A DNA stretch of 64,000 nucleotides from Pseudogemmobacter sp044142105 (GCF_044142105.1 NZ_JBGTYM010000009.1:62001-126000), one strand, 5' to 3'. Positions 34,528 through 43,750 are shown, counted from the first letter of the stretch. The notes: generated by a model from the letters alone, not told the origin. Numbers and translations are program-made.

Positions 34528-35228
34528 CAGCGCAGCCCCCCCGGTCGCGCGGTCAGCGCCGCGACCGCCCCGCCCGCAAGCCCCGCCGCCACGATCCCCC
34601 AGCCCGACCCGGCCAGCTTGCCCACCGCCAGCGCGGCCAGCGCCCCCACCGCCACCGGCACGAGCGCCGCTTTCGACCGGATCATCACCGCCATCATCGC
34701 CGCGGCAAAGGCGGGCAGCATCAGGTCGGCACCGAGGGCGCGCGGATCGGGCAGCACCGCCCCGAACAAGACACCCACCAATGTGCCGCCCAGCCAGGCC
34801 CCCACCAGCGGTACGCCGGTGCCGATCAGGAAGGCGCGGTCCTCCTCGCCCTTTTCGGCTGCCCGCATCGTCGCGATCCAATTGGCGTCGCCGATCAGAA
34901 GAAGGCTTGAGATTCCCCGCAACGGCCCCGCTTGCGACAGCCAGGGCTGGATCGTGGCCCCGAACAGCAGGTAGCGGGCATTCATCACCAGGACCGTCGC
35001 CGCCAGCGTCAAGAGTGTTGCCTCGCCCGCCTGGATCAGGGAAAGGGCGGCAAGCTGGGCCGAACCGGAAAAGACCGTGACGCTCAACGCCAGGGCCCAG
35101 CCCCAGCTCAGGCCCGCCTGCGCCGCGACCAGGCCGAAGGCGAGCCCATAGATGAAGATCGCCGCCCCCAGCGCCAGCCCGACACGGGCGCCGCGGCGAA
35201 ATCCGGCAAGGCCGAAGGGCGCGCGCAT
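34527..35228 (-). CDS. azlC: AzlC-family branched-chain amino acid exporter large subunit
   Basis: 233 residues, about seven membrane helices. Family block SGSAQLAALSLIQAGEATLL and MNARYLLFGATIQPWL. With AzlD exports branched-chain or other hydrophobic amino acids (Bacillus AzlCD, Corynebacterium BrnFE). It starts at ATG 35228, 6 bases after the D-amino-acid aminotransferase stop, so the export genes may be co-transcribed with that pair. Confidence 0.9.
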   Translation of the reverse strand: MRAPFGLAGFRRGARVGLALGAAIFIYGLAFGLVAAQAGLSWGWALALSVTVFSGSAQLAALSLIQAGEATLLTLAATVLVMNARYLLFGATIQPWLSQAGPLRGISSLLLIGDANWIATMRAAEKGEEDRAFLIGTGVPLVGAWLGGTLVGVLFGAVLPDPRALGADLMLPAFAAAMMAVMIRSKAALVPVAVGALAALAVGKLAGSGWGIVAAGLAGGAVAALTARPGGLR

Positions 35229-35234
35229 GCCGCT

Positions 35235-36092
35235 TTAGACAGCCGCCTTGCGCATCTCGTCGAGATAGATCTCGCGCAGTCGTGCGGTGAGGGGGCCGGG
35301 CTTGCCATTGCCCAGCGCCGCGCCGTCGATTTCCACCACCGGCATCACGAAGGCCGAGGCCGAGGTGATGAAGGCCTCATCGGCCGCCTTCGCCTCATCC
35401 ACGGTGAAATTGCGCTCTTCGACTTCCATCTGCGCCTCGCGGGCGAAGCGCAGCACCGCGGCGCGGGTGATGCCGTGGAGAATGTCCGAGGACAGGGCGC
35501 GGGTGATGATCTTGTTGCCCTTGACGATATAGGCGTTGTTCGAAGTGCCTTCGGTGACAAAGCCATCCTCGACCAGCCAGGCATCGTCGACACCCGCCTT
35601 CTTGGCCATCATCTTGCCCATCGACGGGTACAGCAGCTGCACCGTCTTGATGTCGCGGCGTCCCCAGCGGATGTCGGGCACGGTGATGATCTTGATGCCG
35701 GTCTTGGCGACGGGGTTGTCGGCCAGCCCGCTCTTGGCCTGGGTGAACAGCACCACCGTCGGCGCCACGTCATCGGCCGGATAGGCAAAATCGCGGTCGC
35801 CCGGATTGCCACGCGTGACCTGCAGATAGACCATCCCCTCTTCCACCGCATTGCGCGCGACGAGTTGGCGATGAACCTCAAGCCATTCCTCGGCTGAAAG
35901 CGGGTTTTTCATTTCCAGCGCATCAAGGCTGCGCTGCAGCCGCGTCAGGTGGCCGCCAAAGTCGATGAGCTTGCCGCCCAGCACCGAAGTCACTTCATAG
36001 ACCCCGTCGGCCATCACGAAGCCCCGGTCGAAGATCGAGACCTTGGCCTCGGTTTCAGGCAGATAGTCGCCGTTCAGATAGACGGTGCGCAT
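35235..36092 (-). CDS. D-amino acid aminotransferase (class IV)
   Basis: 285 residues, fold-type IV PLP enzyme like D-alanine aminotransferase. Landmarks: FDRGFVMADGVYEVTSV near residue 22, the catalytic Lys in RRDIKTVQLLYPSM near 150, EGTSNNAYIV and the PLP-phosphate ILHGITRAAVL. Converts D-amino acids to 2-oxo acids with 2-oxoglutarate. ATG 36092 lies 3 bases after the epimerase stop; azlC follows. A branched-chain aminotransferase activity is less likely. Confidence 0.88.
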   Translation of the reverse strand: MRTVYLNGDYLPETEAKVSIFDRGFVMADGVYEVTSVLGGKLIDFGGHLTRLQRSLDALEMKNPLSAEEWLEVHRQLVARNAVEEGMVYLQVTRGNPGDRDFAYPADDVAPTVVLFTQAKSGLADNPVAKTGIKIITVPDIRWGRRDIKTVQLLYPSMGKMMAKKAGVDDAWLVEDGFVTEGTSNNAYIVKGNKIITRALSSDILHGITRAAVLRFAREAQMEVEERNFTVDEAKAADEAFITSASAFVMPVVEIDGAALGNGKPGPLTARLREIYLDEMRKAAV

Positions 36093-36095
36093 GGA

Positions 36096-37058
36096 TCATC
36101 CCCAAAGCTGCGGGCTGGCTGGATGGATATGGCGGTCGTCATAAACCACCGCAGGGTTGCGGTCTTCGGCCATATCGGCCGGACCGTCAAGGTCCGACCA
36201 CGCCGCCCCCTGCGCCACAAGCACCGCCGGTGCCATGGCGAGACTTGTCGAGATCATGCAGCCGACCATCAGTTTCAGGCCCAGCCGCCGCGCTTCGTCG
36301 CGGGCGCGCAGGGCCTCGGTCAGCCCGCCGGTCTTGTCGAGTTTCAGGTTCACCACGTCATAACGCCCCAGAAGGCCGGGCAGCGAGGCCGCGTCATGCG
36401 CGCTTTCATCGGCGCAGACCGGCAGCGGGCGGGCGATTTCGGACAACATCTCGTCGGCGCCCTGGGGCAGGGGCTGTTCCACCATCTCGACGCCAAGGCG
36501 GAGCAGATGCGGCGCGAGGTCGGTATAGATCTCGGGCGTCCAACCTTCATTGGCATCGACGATCAGCCGCACTTGCGGCGCGCCCTGACGCACGGCCTCG
36601 ATCCGGGCCATGTCTTCCGGCGTCCCAAGCTTGACCTTCAGCACGGCACGATGGGCGTTGCACGCGGCTGCCGCGCGCATCTTTTCGGGCGTGTCCAGCG
36701 ACAGGGTGAAGGCGATTTCCACCGGCTGCGGGCGGGCCAGTCCGGCCAATTGCCAGACCGGGTGGCCCGAAGCCTTGGCCTCGAGATCCCACAGCGCGCA
36801 ATCGACAGCATTACGCGCCGCGCCTGGCGGCAGGGCCTTTTGCAGCGCCTTCCGCGTGATGCCTTCGGGCAGCGACAGGATCGCGGCGACAGTGTCCTCG
36901 ACCGTTGCGCCATAGCGCGGATAGGGCAAGCCCTCGCCCCAGCCGCGATGGCCGGCGCGGGATATCGTGCAGGTCACGACCCGGGCTTCGGTCTTGGACC
37001 CACGGGAAATGGTGAAGGGATTGCGGAGGGGAAAGGTTTCGGAGATGGCAGTGATCAT
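36096..37058 (-). CDS. dipeptide epimerase (enolase superfamily, L-Ala-D/L-Glu type)
   Basis: 320 residues from ATG 37058. Enolase-superfamily barrel: the first catalytic Lys pair in AVLKVKLGTPEDM near residue 145, metal ligands in LIVDANEGWTP, MVEQPLP and CADESAHD, and the second Lys in VNLKLDKTGGLTEA. Close to YcjG/YkfB, which convert L-Ala-D-Glu to L-Ala-L-Glu during murein recycling. Immediately upstream of the D-amino acid aminotransferase, 3 bases apart. Confidence 0.87.
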   Translation of the reverse strand: MITAISETFPLRNPFTISRGSKTEARVVTCTISRAGHRGWGEGLPYPRYGATVEDTVAAILSLPEGITRKALQKALPPGAARNAVDCALWDLEAKASGHPVWQLAGLARPQPVEIAFTLSLDTPEKMRAAAACNAHRAVLKVKLGTPEDMARIEAVRQGAPQVRLIVDANEGWTPEIYTDLAPHLLRLGVEMVEQPLPQGADEMLSEIARPLPVCADESAHDAASLPGLLGRYDVVNLKLDKTGGLTEALRARDEARRLGLKLMVGCMISTSLAMAPAVLVAQGAAWSDLDGPADMAEDRNPAVVYDDRHIHPASPQLWG

Positions 37059-37196
37059 GCGGGAATTGGTAGCAGGGCGCCGGGCCTTCTGGAAGCCGCG
37101 GGTCATGCTGCGACTGCAAAGGGATGTTGCGCTGCGGCGCGCAATAATCTAACTCTGCGGCGAAGAGTCGTGAAATATCCTTGCCGAGAGGTCCAG

Positions 37197-38156
37197 ATGA
37201 GCTTCCGCATCCAGCCCGCCGCCCCCGCCCGCCCCAACCGCTGCCAGCTGTTCGGCCCGGGCTCTCGCCCGGCCTTGTTCGAAAAGATGGCGGCAAGCGC
37301 TGCGGATGTGATCAACCTGGACCTGGAAGATTCGGTGGCTCCGGGCGACAAGCCGCAGGCGCGGGCCAATATCATCCAGGCGATCAATGAGATCGACTGG
37401 GGCAAAAAGCATTTGTCAGTGCGGATCAACGGGCTGGACACGCCCTATTGGTATCGCGACGTGGTCGAGGTGCTGGAACAGGCCGGGCCTCGCATCGACC
37501 AGATAATGATCCCCAAGGTCGGCTGCGCTGCCGATGTTTATGCGGTCGATGCGCTGGTGACGGCGGTTGAACGTGCCACCGGACGGCAAAAGCCCATCGC
37601 GCTGGAAGTGATCATTGAGACGGCGGCGGGCATCGCCCATGTCGAGGAAATAGCGGCCTCGTCCCCCCGGCTTCAGGCGATGAGCCTGGGGGCGGCGGAT
37701 TTCGCGGCCTCGATGGGGATGCAGACGACCGGGATCGGCGGGACGCAGGAGAACTACTACATGCATCGCGAGGGCCAGAAATACTGGACCGATCCCTGGC
37801 ACTGGGCGCAGGCGGCCATCGTCGCGGCCTGCCGGACGCATGGCGTACTGCCGGTCGACGGGCCATTCGGCGATTTTTCGGATGACGAAGGCTTCAAGGC
37901 GCAGGCGCTTCGCTCGGCCACGCTGGGCATGGTTGGCAAATGGGCGATTCACCCCAAGCAGGTGGCGCTGGCGAACGAGGTCTTCACGCCTTCGGAAACC
38001 GCTGTGGCCGAGGCCCGCGAGATTCTGGCGGCGATGGAGGCGGCCAAAGCCGCCGGGCAGGGCGCCGCGACCTACAAGGGTCGTCTGATCGACATTGCCT
38101 CGATGCGTCAGGCCGAAGTGATCGTGCGTCAGGCCGAGATCATCGGCGGAGAATGA
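37197..38156 (+). CDS. mcl1: L-malyl-CoA/beta-methylmalyl-CoA lyase
   Basis: 319 residues, same length as Rhodobacter Mcl1. CitE-like barrel: FGPGSRPALFEKMAASAADV, Mg/acid block INLDLEDSVAPGDKPQARA near residue 38, LEVIIETAAGIAHVEE, and AADFAASMGMQTTGIGGTQ. Cleaves methylmalyl-CoA and malyl-CoA in the ethylmalonyl-CoA pathway for C2 assimilation. ATG 37197 with GAGAGG upstream. Divergent from the epimerase. Confidence 0.93.
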   Translation: MSFRIQPAAPARPNRCQLFGPGSRPALFEKMAASAADVINLDLEDSVAPGDKPQARANIIQAINEIDWGKKHLSVRINGLDTPYWYRDVVEVLEQAGPRIDQIMIPKVGCAADVYAVDALVTAVERATGRQKPIALEVIIETAAGIAHVEEIAASSPRLQAMSLGAADFAASMGMQTTGIGGTQENYYMHREGQKYWTDPWHWAQAAIVAACRTHGVLPVDGPFGDFSDDEGFKAQALRSATLGMVGKWAIHPKQVALANEVFTPSETAVAEAREILAAMEAAKAAGQGAATYKGRLIDIASMRQAEVIVRQAEIIGGE

Positions 38157-38475
38157 CAAATGCGTGACGGGAATCGTTGACAAGCTGCTTGTCGATTGGT
38201 CAGGTTTGACGCAAGGGAAGCCTGTATTTCAGGCGATCTGCGAATGTACCCGGCCGTGACACATGGGGAGAGGAGGCCCCGCACGGCATATCGGGAGGAC
38301 GCGCGCCCCGTAGCCCAGGCTGCGGGGCGTTGCTGTTTTCGGGTCGGCTTTCGCCAGTGACTTGTCGGGTGCTTGATGCCCTTGGCGCGGGAGCGGCGCC
38401 TGAGTCCTGTGTGGCGAGTTGCATCTTGCCCCCCGCCCGGCCATATAGAAGCCGATCCGCAGAAGGGGCGACCCG
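38157..38475. other. 319-base region between mcl1 and accA
   Basis: No gene recognised. It holds a GACAAG-CTG-CTTGTC inverted repeat at about 38176 that could be a small operator or hairpin, and a terminator-like stem at 38304-38329. The accA promoter should lie in its right half. Confidence 0.5.
38304..38337 (+). terminator. putative terminator after mcl1
   Basis: Outer 7-bp stem CGCCCCG (38304-38310) with CGGGGCG (38323-38329) and an inner AGCC/GGCT stem, followed by a broken T tract (TTGCTGTTTT). Confidence 0.5.
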
Positions 38476-39435
38476 ATGAACTACCTCGAATTCGAAAAGC
38501 CCCTGGCCGAGATCGAAGGCAAGGCCGAAGAGCTGCGCGCGCTGGCCCGCACCGACACCGGCATGGATGTCACGCGCGAGGCCGAACAGCTGGACCGCAA
38601 GGCCGAAGCTGCGCTGCGCGACCTCTACAAGAACCTGAGCCCCTGGCAGAAATGTCAGGTGGCGCGCCACCCCGACCGGCCGCATTGCAAGGATTATGTC
38701 GAGGGGCTGTTCACCGAATTCACGCCGCTGGCCGGCGACCGCGCCTTTGCCGATGACCATGCTGTCATGGGCGGCCTCGCGCGCTTCAACGACAAACCTG
38801 TCGTGGTGATCGGCCATGAAAAGGGTCATGACACCAAGACGCGTATCCAGCACAATTTCGGCATGGCGCGGCCCGAGGGTTATCGCAAGGCGATCCGCCT
38901 GATGGATCTGGCGGACAGGTTCCGCCTGCCGGTCATCACCCTGATCGACACGCCCGGCGCCTATCCCGGCAAGGGCGCGGAAGAGCGCGGTCAGGCCGAG
39001 GCCATTGCGCGGTCGACCGAGAAATGCCTGTCGCTGGGCGTGCCGTTGATCTCGGTGGTGATCGGCGAGGGCGGCTCGGGCGGGGCGGTGGCCTTTGCCA
39101 CCGCGAACCGCATCGCCATGCTGGAGCATTCGGTTTACTCGGTGATCTCGCCCGAGGGCTGCGCTTCGATCCTGTGGAAAGATGCCGAGAAAATGCGCGA
39201 AGCGGCCGAGGCGCTGCGCCTGACCGCGCAGGATCTGCAGAAGCTGGGCCTGATCGACCGGATCGTGGCCGAGCCGGTGGGCGGCGCGCAACGCGCCCCG
39301 CAGGATGCGGTGGCGGCGGTGGGCAAGGCGATCGAGACCATGCTCAAGGAACTGGGCTCGAAAAAGCCCGAGGCGCTGATCCGTGACCGGCGGCAGAAAT
39401 TCCTCGACATGGGGTCGAAGGGCCTGGCGGCGTGA
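38476..39435 (+). CDS. accA: acetyl-CoA carboxylase carboxyltransferase alpha subunit
   Basis: 319 residues, normal. Opens MNYLEFEKPLAEIEGKAEEL; carboxyl-transferase core includes IDTPGAYPGKGAEERGQAEA and GEGGSGGAVAFATANRIAML. With AccD moves CO2 from carboxybiotin to acetyl-CoA, first step of fatty-acid synthesis. The stop overlaps the GTG of the next gene (GTGA, 39432-39435). Confidence 0.97.
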   Translation: MNYLEFEKPLAEIEGKAEELRALARTDTGMDVTREAEQLDRKAEAALRDLYKNLSPWQKCQVARHPDRPHCKDYVEGLFTEFTPLAGDRAFADDHAVMGGLARFNDKPVVVIGHEKGHDTKTRIQHNFGMARPEGYRKAIRLMDLADRFRLPVITLIDTPGAYPGKGAEERGQAEAIARSTEKCLSLGVPLISVVIGEGGSGGAVAFATANRIAMLEHSVYSVISPEGCASILWKDAEKMREAAEALRLTAQDLQKLGLIDRIVAEPVGGAQRAPQDAVAAVGKAIETMLKELGSKKPEALIRDRRQKFLDMGSKGLAA

Positions 39436-39929
39436 TCCGTGCCGCCCTTGCGGCCCTGCTGATCGCTGCCCCGGCGGCGGCGGGCACGCTGGAGGGGCGG
39501 CTTGTAACCTTTACCGTGATGACCTGGGACGATCCGGCCCAGCCCTACCTTCAGGCGCGCGGCAAGACCGTGACCGTGGGCGAGGGCGTGGAGTTCGGCC
39601 TTGGCCCCGAGGGCCTGACCGGCGGGCTGGATGTGGTGCCGGTCGAGGTCGAGATCGCCCCGCAGCGGGTGGAGATCACCTATCCCATTGTCGCCGGTCA
39701 GGGCCAGTTCTACACGGCGGGTTTCAATGGCTATGTGCTGCGCTTCGAGACGGAATGCGCCCTTTTCGCCGGCTATCGGCTGGACGAAGCCTTCACAACG
39801 CTGCCGGTGAAGAATGCCGACATCTTCACCGACAAAGGCGCGCTTTACATCAATGTCTCGGGCATGACCTATGGCCCCGAGGCGCGACTGGCCATCGATC
39901 TGGATGTGACGGACTGTCCGCTCAGTTAA
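39432..39929 (+). CDS. hypothetical secreted protein coupled to accA
   Basis: 165 residues from GTG 39432. Signal peptide IRAALAALLIAAPAAAG, then a beta-rich domain with paired Cys (ETECALFAG and VTDCPLS). No family recognised. The 4-nt overlap with accA suggests co-translation, but no functional link to lipid synthesis can be shown. Confidence 0.65.
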   Translation: MIRAALAALLIAAPAAAGTLEGRLVTFTVMTWDDPAQPYLQARGKTVTVGEGVEFGLGPEGLTGGLDVVPVEVEIAPQRVEITYPIVAGQGQFYTAGFNGYVLRFETECALFAGYRLDEAFTTLPVKNADIFTDKGALYINVSGMTYGPEARLAIDLDVTDCPLS

Positions 39930-39935
39930 GGCCGA

Positions 39936-40490
39936 TCAGTTAGCCAGCAACACCGGACCGCTTGCACCAAGCGCCAGGACATGTTCGGTTTCGCTGCCCA
40001 ACGGGCCGACCGAGACCGACAGAACGATCCCCTTCTGCGGGTCCTCGGCAAAGCGCGGCTCGATCCAGCGCCCGTCGCGGCGGGAATAGGCCTCGTGCAC
40101 CATCTCGTTGGCCAAGCCCTCAGCCTGCGCGCGGGCGGTCACGCGATCCGTGAAATCGGGGCCAGTGCGCATTCCGTCCGGGGCGTCCTGATCAGCCTCG
40201 ATCAAGGCGCAGAACCGCTTGCCGCCCTCGGTGCCCCAGAAGCCAAGATAGGCCCAGTCGTTCAGGCGCATCGCATGGGAGCTTGCCGGAAACCAGGGAG
40301 CAAGCGCCGCCAGCGCGGCATCCCTGGGGGCGGGGGCGGCAATGCCCGTGAAAGGCGTTGTCCCGTCGCGCACGAAGGCGAGGCAATGGTCAAAGATCAG
40401 CGCCAGCGCAAAGTCCTCGTCCCGCCCCGCCTCCTCGGCGCGGGCGGGCAGGGCGAGGGCAAGGACCAGAAGGGCGGCGCGGATCACCAC
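39936..40490 (-). CDS. hypothetical secreted protein
   Basis: 184 residues from GTG 40490. Signal peptide VVIRAALLVLALALPARA, then a soluble domain (DFALALIFDHCLAFVRDGTT; AMRLNDWAYLGFWGTEGGKR). No known family. Overlaps the end of the pyridoxamine-oxidase-like gene by 7 nt; last gene of the ftsE-ftsX-plsC run. It is convergent with the accA-linked gene, 6 bases away. Confidence 0.65.
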   Translation of the reverse strand: MVIRAALLVLALALPARAEEAGRDEDFALALIFDHCLAFVRDGTTPFTGIAAPAPRDAALAALAPWFPASSHAMRLNDWAYLGFWGTEGGKRFCALIEADQDAPDGMRTGPDFTDRVTARAQAEGLANEMVHEAYSRRDGRWIEPRFAEDPQKGIVLSVSVGPLGSETEHVLALGASGPVLLAN

Positions 40491-41089
40491 ATCGTCCCTG
40501 CGGCGCGGGCGGGCCAGGCCGCGTCATAGGCGGCGCCGTCGATGCGGCCTTCCGTGATCTCGCGCAGCATGTCGCCCACGCTGGGCAGACCTGCCGACTG
40601 GTCGCCCCCCGTCCAAAGAGCCGAGCGGATCAGGGCGCGGGCGCATTGGGAATAGACCTCTTCCACCGCGATCACGATGACCGTCCGGGGCAGTTTGCCC
40701 GCGCGCTCGAACCGGCGGCGCAGGCCCGGATCGGCTGTGATGCGGGCGCGGCCATTCACCCGCATCGCGGTGTTCGATCCGGGGATCAGGAACATCAGGC
40801 TGACCCGCCCGTCCCGCAGGATGTTGCGCAGGGAATCGATCCGCTCATTGCCCTTCCAGTCGGGCAGGGCCAGGGTTCGGGCGTCCAGCACCGTCACTAA
40901 CGGCCCCTCATCACCGCGCGGGCTGCCATCGGTGCCTTCCGGGCCGACGGTCGATAGAACGCAGAACCGCGCCCGTTCGATATGGGCGCGATAGGCCGCG
41001 GTCAGGACAGGCGTGACCTTGACCTGGGCCGCCTCGCCCGGCGTGCCGTAATGCGCGTGCAACTCGTCCAGCGTGGTCAGGAAATCCAT
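40484..41089 (-). CDS. pyridoxamine 5'-phosphate oxidase-like FMN-binding protein
   Basis: 201 residues. Split-barrel flavin fold: RARFCVLSTVGPEGTDGSPR (FMN-phosphate loop), RIDSLRNILRDGRVSLMFLI and AMRVNGRARITADP. Family members include PNPOx-like reductases with varied substrates; this one lacks the C-terminal PdxH domain, so it is not vitamin B6 synthesis. Its ATG overlaps the TfoX-like stop by 1 nt. Confidence 0.85.
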   Translation of the reverse strand: MDFLTTLDELHAHYGTPGEAAQVKVTPVLTAAYRAHIERARFCVLSTVGPEGTDGSPRGDEGPLVTVLDARTLALPDWKGNERIDSLRNILRDGRVSLMFLIPGSNTAMRVNGRARITADPGLRRRFERAGKLPRTVIVIAVEEVYSQCARALIRSALWTGGDQSAGLPSVGDMLREITEGRIDGAAYDAAWPARAAGTMW

Positions 41090-41412
41090 CAGCTTTTCCG
41101 CTTTTTCGGTTTGGGGGGCGGGCGCTCGCGGGAAATGCGGCGCAGGATGTCGATGGCCTGCTCGGGTTCGTCCAGCAGCGCATCGGCGTTGCGATAGCGT
41201 TTCGCGCCGGGAAAGGGATCTCCCGGGGGGCAGACCTCAAGATCGGCCTCGGTGCCTGGCGTCGGCTTGATCCACAGCATGTCATCGCAGACCAGCGCCA
41301 CGACCACTCCATCCAGATACAGCGCCCATTCGCCGAACATCTTGCGGGCAGAAAGCGCAAGCGGCGCCAGAGTGTCGATCAGGTGGTCTACCGTCTGCTT
41401 CTGGCTGCCCAT
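41089..41412 (-). CDS. TfoX N-terminal-domain protein
   Basis: 107 residues. TfoX/Sxy-N fold: LSARKMFGEWALYLDGVVVA, LVCDDMLWIKPT, then a Lys/Pro-rich tail (RPPPKPKKRKS). Lacks the C-terminal domain of the competence regulator Sxy, so a competence role is not implied. Lies 4 bases after plsC. Confidence 0.85.
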   Translation of the reverse strand: MGSQKQTVDHLIDTLAPLALSARKMFGEWALYLDGVVVALVCDDMLWIKPTPGTEADLEVCPPGDPFPGAKRYRNADALLDEPEQAIDILRRISRERPPPKPKKRKS

Positions 41413-41416
41413 CGCC

Positions 41417-42142
41417 CTATCTCCTGTGGCCGGCCTCTTCCATCAGCCGGGTCGAGCTGGTCTCGACCGCGGTTTCCATCCGTTTCATGAATTCGCCCAT
41501 CGGCAGGCCGGGCGGGATTTCCGGCAGGAACTCGACCACGGCGGTGCCGGGATGGCGCAGGATGCCGCGCTTGGGCCAGAACAGCCCGACATTCGTGCCC
41601 ACCGGCACGCAGGGCTGGCCAAGCTGTTCATACAGAACCCCGGTGCCCTGCTTGTAGGGCCGCTTTTCGCCCGGCGGCACGCGGGTGCCTTGCGGATAGA
41701 TGATCAACTGGCCCGGCCAGGCGGCGCCACGCGCCACATCTTCCTTCATCTTCACGATGGCCGCACCGCGCTTGCCCCGATCGACCGGGATGCAGCCGAT
41801 CTTCAGCGCATATTGCCCCAGGAAGGGCGTGAAGATCAGCTCGCGTTTCATGATGAACTTGCCGTGGGGAACGGCGTGGAAGATCGCGATGATGTCGAGA
41901 AAGCTCTGATGCTTGGCCGCGATCATCACCTCGCCCTGGGGTGGTGTGCCGCGCAGGTCGACACGCAAGCCGCACAGAAGCCGCAGGGTCATCAGGACCC
42001 AGGCGCAATAGGCATGGCAGGCGACCGAGGCCCCGCGCCGCGAAAACAGCGCCCAGGGCGCGAAGATCACCGCGATCACGGCCATCGCCAGATACATCTG
42101 GACGATGAAGATCAGGGACAGCACCCAGCGGATCGCAATCAT
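41417..42142 (-). CDS. plsC: 1-acyl-sn-glycerol-3-phosphate acyltransferase
   Basis: 241 residues. N-terminal membrane helix (LSLIFIVQMYLAMAVIAVIF), then the acyltransferase motifs KHQSFLD (HxxxxD, near 75) and YPQGTRVPPGEKRPYK. Makes phosphatidic acid in the inner membrane. It follows ftsX by one base and starts at ATG 42142. Confidence 0.9.
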   Translation of the reverse strand: MIAIRWVLSLIFIVQMYLAMAVIAVIFAPWALFSRRGASVACHAYCAWVLMTLRLLCGLRVDLRGTPPQGEVMIAAKHQSFLDIIAIFHAVPHGKFIMKRELIFTPFLGQYALKIGCIPVDRGKRGAAIVKMKEDVARGAAWPGQLIIYPQGTRVPPGEKRPYKQGTGVLYEQLGQPCVPVGTNVGLFWPKRGILRHPGTAVVEFLPEIPPGLPMGEFMKRMETAVETSSTRLMEEAGHRR

Positions 42143-42143
42143 G

Positions 42144-43046
42144 TCAGGTCAGCTCCTGCAATTTGCGCAGCGCGGCGCGGCGGGTGGCGGCAAAGGCAAC
42201 GGCGCCCGCCAGAGGGGGTAGGACAAAGGGCCAGAGCCAACCCGCGCCCTGGAAGCCGAGGCCGGTCAGAAAGCCCCCGGCGGCATCCGCACTGGGCAGG
42301 AGGAGGACGCCGAAAATCCCCGCAAGTGCCCCTGCAGCCGCCCCACCCAATGCGCGCAGGGTAAAGCGGCGCACGAAGGCGCGGGCGATATAGCTGTCGC
42401 GCGCCCCGACCAGCCGCAGCACCTTGATCACCTGGGCATTGGCCGCCAACGAGGCATTCGCGGCCAACGTGATCATCGCGGCCATGGTGGTGCCGATCAG
42501 CACGATCGACAAAAGACCCAGAAGCCGCAGCCGCCCCGCCGCTTCGGCCAAGGGGCGGCGCCAGCGGGTATGGTCGTCCAGCATCGCGCCGGGCGCCTCG
42601 GCGGCAAGGCGCTGGCGCAGGCCCTCGCCATCATATCCCGGATCGCCCTCGACGATCTCGATCAGCCGGGGCAGGGGCAGGTCGGCGATGGGCAGGTCGG
42701 GACCGAACCAGGGTTCCAGCAGTTTGCGGTTTTCCTCATCGCTCAGCGCGCGCGAGGATTCGACGCCCGGCGTGGTGGACAAAAGCGCCAGCACGGCCTT
42801 GGTTTGCAGGTCAAGTTGTTCGGGCGGCGCGGACAGGCGGATGGTGGCGGTGCGCGCCAGCGCATCCGACCAGCGGCTGGCCAGCCGGCCCGAGGCCAGC
42901 GACAGCGCCAGCGCGAAGACGCAGAGAAAGGTCATCGCTCCGGCGGTGAAGGTGGTCAGCCAGGCGGTGTGGCCGGACGGCGGCACCACGCGGTCGGCAT
43001 GGCGGGAATTGTCGAAGAAGGCGGCGATGGCGGGGGGCAGAGTCAC
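42144..43046 (-). CDS. ftsX: cell-division protein FtsX
   Basis: 300 residues, four membrane helices (around 28-53, 172-196, 226-250 and 266-288) with an extracytoplasmic loop after the first. The loop PEQLDLQTKAVLALLSTTPG is the FtsX ECD1 region that activates murein hydrolases in known systems. GTG 43046 overlaps the ftsE stop (GTGA). Confidence 0.9.
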   Translation of the reverse strand: MTLPPAIAAFFDNSRHADRVVPPSGHTAWLTTFTAGAMTFLCVFALALSLASGRLASRWSDALARTATIRLSAPPEQLDLQTKAVLALLSTTPGVESSRALSDEENRKLLEPWFGPDLPIADLPLPRLIEIVEGDPGYDGEGLRQRLAAEAPGAMLDDHTRWRRPLAEAAGRLRLLGLLSIVLIGTTMAAMITLAANASLAANAQVIKVLRLVGARDSYIARAFVRRFTLRALGGAAAGALAGIFGVLLLPSADAAGGFLTGLGFQGAGWLWPFVLPPLAGAVAFAATRRAALRKLQELT

Positions 43047-43714
43047 AGGTCGGCCCCCGCAAGCTGGATGCGCCGCCTGGAGATCCGCAAGACGCGGGCG
43101 GCGATCTGAGCCTTGGCCTGACGGATCAGGTTCAGGTCATGGGTGGCGACGACGATGGTCTTGCCCATCCGGTTCAACTCGACCAGCAGCGCCAGAAGCC
43201 GCAGCGACATTTCCCAATCCACATTGCCGGTGGGTTCGTCGGCCAGGATCACATCCGGCCCCATGATGATCGCGCGCGCCAGCGCTGCCCGCTGCCGCTC
43301 TCCGCCCGAAAGCGAGGGCGGCCGGGCATCGGCCAGATGGCCAAGCCCCACCCAGCCCAGAAGATCGGTCAGATCCTGCGCGCTGCCCTTGCGGCCCGAG
43401 ACGGTCAGCGGAAGCTGCACATTGGCGGCAAGCGGCAGGTGGTCGAGGAATTGCACATCCTGATGAACGACGCCGATCCGCCGCCGCGTGTGGGCGATAT
43501 CGTCGCGTGACAGGCTTTTCACCTCGCGGTCGAAGATCGTCACATGGCCGCTTGTCGGCATCAGCTCGGCATAGGCCATCTTGAGGAATGTCGTCTTGCC
43601 CGCCCCGGAAGGCCCGGTCAGGAAATGGAAAGACCCTGGTGCGAGGCGCAACGTCACTTCCGACAGAAGCTCGCCCCCGCCGTAGTTATAGGCCGCATTT
43701 TCGAAGGCGATCAC
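43043..43714 (-). CDS. ftsE: cell-division ATP-binding protein FtsE
   Basis: 223 residues. ABC ATPase: Walker A TGPSGAGKTTFLK near 33, signature LSGGERQRAALARAI, Walker B VILADEPTGNVDW and VATHDLNLI. Works with FtsX to drive septal murein hydrolysis. GTG 43714 chosen as first codon; divergent from the zinc-ribbon gene. Confidence 0.93.
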   Translation of the reverse strand: MIAFENAAYNYGGGELLSEVTLRLAPGSFHFLTGPSGAGKTTFLKMAYAELMPTSGHVTIFDREVKSLSRDDIAHTRRRIGVVHQDVQFLDHLPLAANVQLPLTVSGRKGSAQDLTDLLGWVGLGHLADARPPSLSGGERQRAALARAIIMGPDVILADEPTGNVDWEMSLRLLALLVELNRMGKTIVVATHDLNLIRQAKAQIAARVLRISRRRIQLAGADL

Positions 43715-43736
43715 GCAATCGGTCCTGTTTTTTCAC

Positions 43737-43750
43737 CTGCCGCGCGGCAG
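43737..43750. repeat. 14-bp perfect palindrome in the ftsE / zinc-ribbon divergent region
   Basis: CTGCCGCGCGGCAG is identical to its reverse complement. It lies 23 bases upstream of ftsE and about 130 bases from the divergent start. It could be an operator or chance in GC-rich DNA. Confidence 0.5.
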
